64,000 nt of DNA from JBKPNX01 sp046732855 (GTDB taxonomy: Bacteria > Pseudomonadota > Alphaproteobacteria > Geminicoccales > Geminicoccaceae). The stretch lies in assembly GCA_046732855.1 (NCBI GenBank), contig JBKPNX010000087.1, positions 1 to 64,000 of the forward strand, written 5' to 3'. This document shows, in pieces, positions 61,507 through 64,000 of this stretch (position 1 is its first letter; each line of letters begins with the position of its first letter). The notes below the pieces were generated by a model. That model made no database searches, had not been told where the DNA came from, and saw only the letters and a program-made list of their open reading frames with translations. The position numbers and the translations under genes are program-made.

Positions 61507-61968
61507 ATGCTGCATCTCGGTCTGGTGGTCGCCGCCGGGGTCGTCGTTCTGGATCAGCTGAGCAAGTGGGCGGTCCTCTCCTGGCTGGACCGCGACATCG
61601 CGCTGACACCGTTCTTTAACCTCGTTCTGGTTTGGAACAAGGGCGTGAGCTTCGGCATGTTCGATTCGGGCGGCGCGCTCGCGCCCTGGCTTCTCTCAGG
61701 CCTGGCGCTCGCCGTGGTGATCGCGCTGCTGGTCTGGCTGAGGGGTGTGGAGCATCCATTGACCGCGGTCGGGCTCGGACTGATCATCGGCGGCGCCCTC
61801 GGCAACGTGATCGACCGGGTGCGCTTTGGCGCGGTGGTCGATTTCCTCGACGCCCATGCGCTGGGCTGGCACTGGCCCGCGTTCAACGTTGCGGACAGCG
61901 CGATCTGCATCGGCGCGGCGTTGTTGCTGGTCGATGGCTTGCTGATGCATCGTCACCACAGTACATAA
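61507..61968 (+). CDS. lspA: Lipoprotein signal peptidase (signal peptidase II)
   Basis: 153 residues with four membrane spans. Catalytic aspartates lie in the family blocks GGALGNVIDRVRFGAVVDFL and FNVADSAICIGAALL. The upstream VLDQLSKWAV and NLVLVWNKGVSFGMF are also conserved. Cleaves the signal peptide of diacylated prolipoproteins; the next gene encodes a likely substrate. ATG 61507 sits 21 bases after ileS. Confidence 0.96.
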   Translation: MLHLGLVVAAGVVVLDQLSKWAVLSWLDRDIALTPFFNLVLVWNKGVSFGMFDSGGALAPWLLSGLALAVVIALLVWLRGVEHPLTAVGLGLIIGGALGNVIDRVRFGAVVDFLDAHALGWHWPAFNVADSAICIGAALLLVDGLLMHRHHST

Positions 61969-62053
61969 CGGCTGCTGAACCTCCGTTCGCGAGCCGGCCG
62001 GGCGACTTGGCCGCCCGGGCCCGGGCACGAAGGGCAGTCGGGAGGATTTGATC

Positions 62054-62680
62054 GTGCGATGCGCGCTGGGAATCGGAGTGTCGATCGCCGCTTTGTCGAT
62101 CTTGACCGCGTGCGGCCGGGGGCAGGTACAGGATGCCCTGGGCATGGGCAAGCGGTCGCCTGACGAGTTTTCTGTGGTCAGCCGCGCGCCCTTGATCCTG
62201 CCCCCCGATTACGGCTTGCGGCCGCCGGGCTCGGGCGAAAGCCGGCCTGGGGTCGACACGCCGTCGGAACAGGCGCGCGCCAGCCTGACCGGCGGCGAGC
62301 TGCAGCAACCCGCGGGCACCGCGCCGGGGCGCACGGATCGGGAGATGGTTTCGGCCGTGTTCGACGAGCGCGGCGACGCGACGAGCTCGGGCGAACGCGC
62401 GCTGGTCGCTGAGGCGACGACCGCTCCGGTCGATCCTCAGATTCGCCGCCGGATCGCCGAGGAGAACATGCAGCTAGCCGAGGTGGAACAGGCGCTGTTC
62501 ACCCGGCTGGTGAAGTGGACCGAGCCGAACACCCTCGCGGTCTCGGTCGACCCGGTCGCTGAGACCGAGCGGCTCAGGACCAACCGGGCGGGAGGCAAGC
62601 CCCCGACCGAGGGCGAATCGCCGGTGATCACGCAGCGCCGCCAGAGCGTGCTCCAGGGCTGGCTATCGGAGGTGTTTTGA
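62054..62680 (+). CDS. DUF3035 lipoprotein (BamF-like)
   Basis: 208 residues. N-terminal signal with lipobox LTAC (Cys20), then the DUF3035 block SPDEFSVVSRAPLILPPDYGLRPP. In alphaproteobacteria related proteins are linked to the outer-membrane barrel assembly complex (BamF). The rest is polar and Ala/Glu rich, with a final helix QSVLQGWLSEVF. GTG 62054 is preferred, eight bases after GGGAGG; TTG 62048 is also in frame but too close. Conserved place between lspA and the M16 peptidase gene. The BamF role is by family, not shown here. Confidence 0.88.
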   Translation: MRCALGIGVSIAALSILTACGRGQVQDALGMGKRSPDEFSVVSRAPLILPPDYGLRPPGSGESRPGVDTPSEQARASLTGGELQQPAGTAPGRTDREMVSAVFDERGDATSSGERALVAEATTAPVDPQIRRRIAEENMQLAEVEQALFTRLVKWTEPNTLAVSVDPVAETERLRTNRAGGKPPTEGESPVITQRRQSVLQGWLSEVF

Positions 62681-64000
62681 CCGCACATCGACCCAAGCTC
62701 CCGGCCGCGTGCCTCGGCGTGGCACTCGCCTTGACCACGGTGGCCGGCAAGCCCGCGCGGTCCGCCTTGTTCAACCCCGAGACCTTCACCCTCGACAATG
62801 GCATGCAGGTGGTGGTCGTGACCAACCGGCGCGCGCCGGTCGTGTCCCACCACGTCTGGTACAAGGTCGGCTCGGCCGACAGTCCCTACGGCAAGTCGGG
62901 GCTCGCGCACTTCCTCGAACATCTCATGTTCAAGGGCACCGAGAGCTTGGCGCCCGGGGAGTTCTCGCGCATCGTCGCGCGCAACGGCGGCAACGAGAAC
63001 GCGTTCACCGGCCCCGACTACACCGGCTACTTCCAGACCATCGCCAGGGATCGCCTCGAGCTGGTCATGCAGATGGAGGCCGATCGCATGACCAACCTGA
63101 AGCTCGGCGAGCAGGAAGTGCTGAACGAGCGCAATGTCGTGCTCGAGGAGCGTTCGCAGCGGGTCGACAACGATCCCGGCTCACGCCTGAGCGAGCAACT
63201 GAACGCGACCCAGTACTACCACCATCCGTATCGCATTCCGGTGATCGGCTGGCGGCACGAGATTGAGAGCTACAACCGCGAGGACGCGCTCGCCTTCTAC
63301 CACACCTGGTACGCGCCCAACAATGCGGTGCTGATCGTGGCCGGCGACATCGACGCCGCCGAGCTGCGGCCGCTCGCCGAGAAATACTATGGGGTGATTC
63401 CGGCGCATCCGATTCCGCCGCGCGTCCGGGTCAAGGAGCCGTCCCAGGAGGCGGTGCGCGACGTCGTGCTCAGCGATCCGCGCGTGCAGCAGCCGTCGTG
63501 GATCCGCTCGTATCTGGCGCCGAGCTTCAACGCCGGCGCGACCGAGCACGCCTATCCGCTCGAGGTTCTCGCCGAGATCTTCGGCGGCACCAGCACCTCG
63601 CGCCTTTACCGCTCGCTGGTGATCGACCAGAAGCTCGCGACCTCGGCCGGCGCGTTCTACCGCGGCAGCTCGCTCGACCTGACCACGTTCCGGATCTACG
63701 CCACGCCCCGACCGGAGATCACGCTCGACGAGCTCGAGGCGGCGATCGGGGCCGAACTCGAGCGACTGAAGGAGGAGCCGATCACCGATCAGGAAGTCGA
63801 GCGCGCCACGCGCCGTCTGGTGGCCGAGGCGACTTACGCCCAGGACAGCCTGAGCACCGCGGTGCGCAGCTTCGGCGTGGCGCTCGCCACCGGGCGCACC
63901 GTCGAGGACGTCGAGGCGTGGCCCGAGCGGATCGGCGCGGTCACCGCAGCGCAGGTCAATGCCGCGGCCGCGCACGTGTTCCGGCCCGAAATCTCGGTCA
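62677..64000 (+). CDS. M16 family zinc metallopeptidase, partial (runs off right edge)
   Basis: 441 codons are in the window. A signal peptide (residues 1-29, ACLGVALALTTVAG) precedes the M16 catalytic half: zinc motif HFLEH (78-82) in GLAHFLEHLMFKGTE, then NENAFTGPDYTGYFQTIA and the downstream Glu in NVVLEERSQRVDNDP, followed by SGxDAFxR-like blocks (IFGGTSTSRLYRSLV). A second, inactive half would be expected beyond the edge. The start is TTG 62677, overlapping the upstream stop, with GGAGG five bases before. PqqL/YmxG-like periplasmic peptidase. The substrate is not known. Confidence 0.92.
   Translation, partial: MTAHRPKLPAACLGVALALTTVAGKPARSALFNPETFTLDNGMQVVVVTNRRAPVVSHHVWYKVGSADSPYGKSGLAHFLEHLMFKGTESLAPGEFSRIVARNGGNENAFTGPDYTGYFQTIARDRLELVMQMEADRMTNLKLGEQEVLNERNVVLEERSQRVDNDPGSRLSEQLNATQYYHHPYRIPVIGWRHEIESYNREDALAFYHTWYAPNNAVLIVAGDIDAAELRPLAEKYYGVIPAHPIPPRVRVKEPSQEAVRDVVLSDPRVQQPSWIRSYLAPSFNAGATEHAYPLEVLAEIFGGTSTSRLYRSLVIDQKLATSAGAFYRGSSLDLTTFRIYATPRPEITLDELEAAIGAELERLKEEPITDQEVERATRRLVAEATYAQDSLSTAVRSFGVALATGRTVEDVEAWPERIGAVTAAQVNAAAAHVFRPEISV

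Noticed and set aside
59515..61515. A 666-codon open frame opposite ileS
   Set aside because: Shadow; ileS is complete with GHLHMG, KMSKS and zinc motif on the other strand.

Overview
This is a G+C-rich chromosomal segment, most likely from an alphaproteobacterium of Rhodospirillales type. The evidence is the order ileS-lspA-DUF3035 lipoprotein-M16 peptidase at the right end, two bacterial ELM1-family proteins, lptF/lptG, a rhizobial-style GlgE/TreS-maltokinase/TreYZ cluster, and frequent GTG/TTG starts that overlap upstream stops. Lineage is inferred from gene content only.

Layout. 1-4126: the first part of a VgrG-like beta-helix repeat protein leaving the left edge, an ELM1-family gene, and lptF-lptG (LPS export permeases). 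4304-11532: a minus-strand peptide-type ABC importer (fused double ATPase, two permeases) fed by two closely similar tandem substrate-binding proteins; a frameshifted HicB-type antitoxin gene lies between the binding proteins and the permeases. 11628-17352: panC, a GST, a GNAT, a second ELM1-family gene and a membrane-anchored alpha/beta hydrolase. 17589-20360: a compact plus-strand set with its own promoter candidate: a 97-residue Gly-rich peptide with a Tat/leader-like N-terminus, a PqqD/HPr-kinase-like fusion, and a minimal nucleotidyltransferase. It resembles a peptide-modification system and is the best candidate for an undescribed system here. 20465-25124: DUF2237 protein and a polyamine/iron-type ABC importer. 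25225-28644: a truncated FAD oxidoreductase, a PAS-PAS-GGDEF-EAL protein and a CsbD-family protein with a clear terminator.

28791-46728: seven tightly packed minus-strand genes (glgE with an extra N-terminal GH13 domain, treS-maltokinase fusion, glgB, glgX, treZ, malQ, treY). Together they can turn trehalose into maltose, maltose-1-phosphate and branched alpha-glucan, and return glucan to trehalose via TreY/TreZ.

47202-58285: an OmpA-type protein with inverted domain order, an NMT1/SsuA-type ABC importer, a multiply frameshifted DUF2167 gene in an AT-richer patch, an ABC-2 exporter resembling those of PQQ-alcohol-dehydrogenase loci, an orphan Mrr-like nuclease, a YbaK-type deacylase coupled to a GST, an AEC transporter and a methyltransferase. 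58669-64000: ileS, lspA, DUF3035 lipoprotein gene and the start of an M16 peptidase gene that leaves the right edge. I saw no tRNA, rRNA, CRISPR array or insertion sequence.
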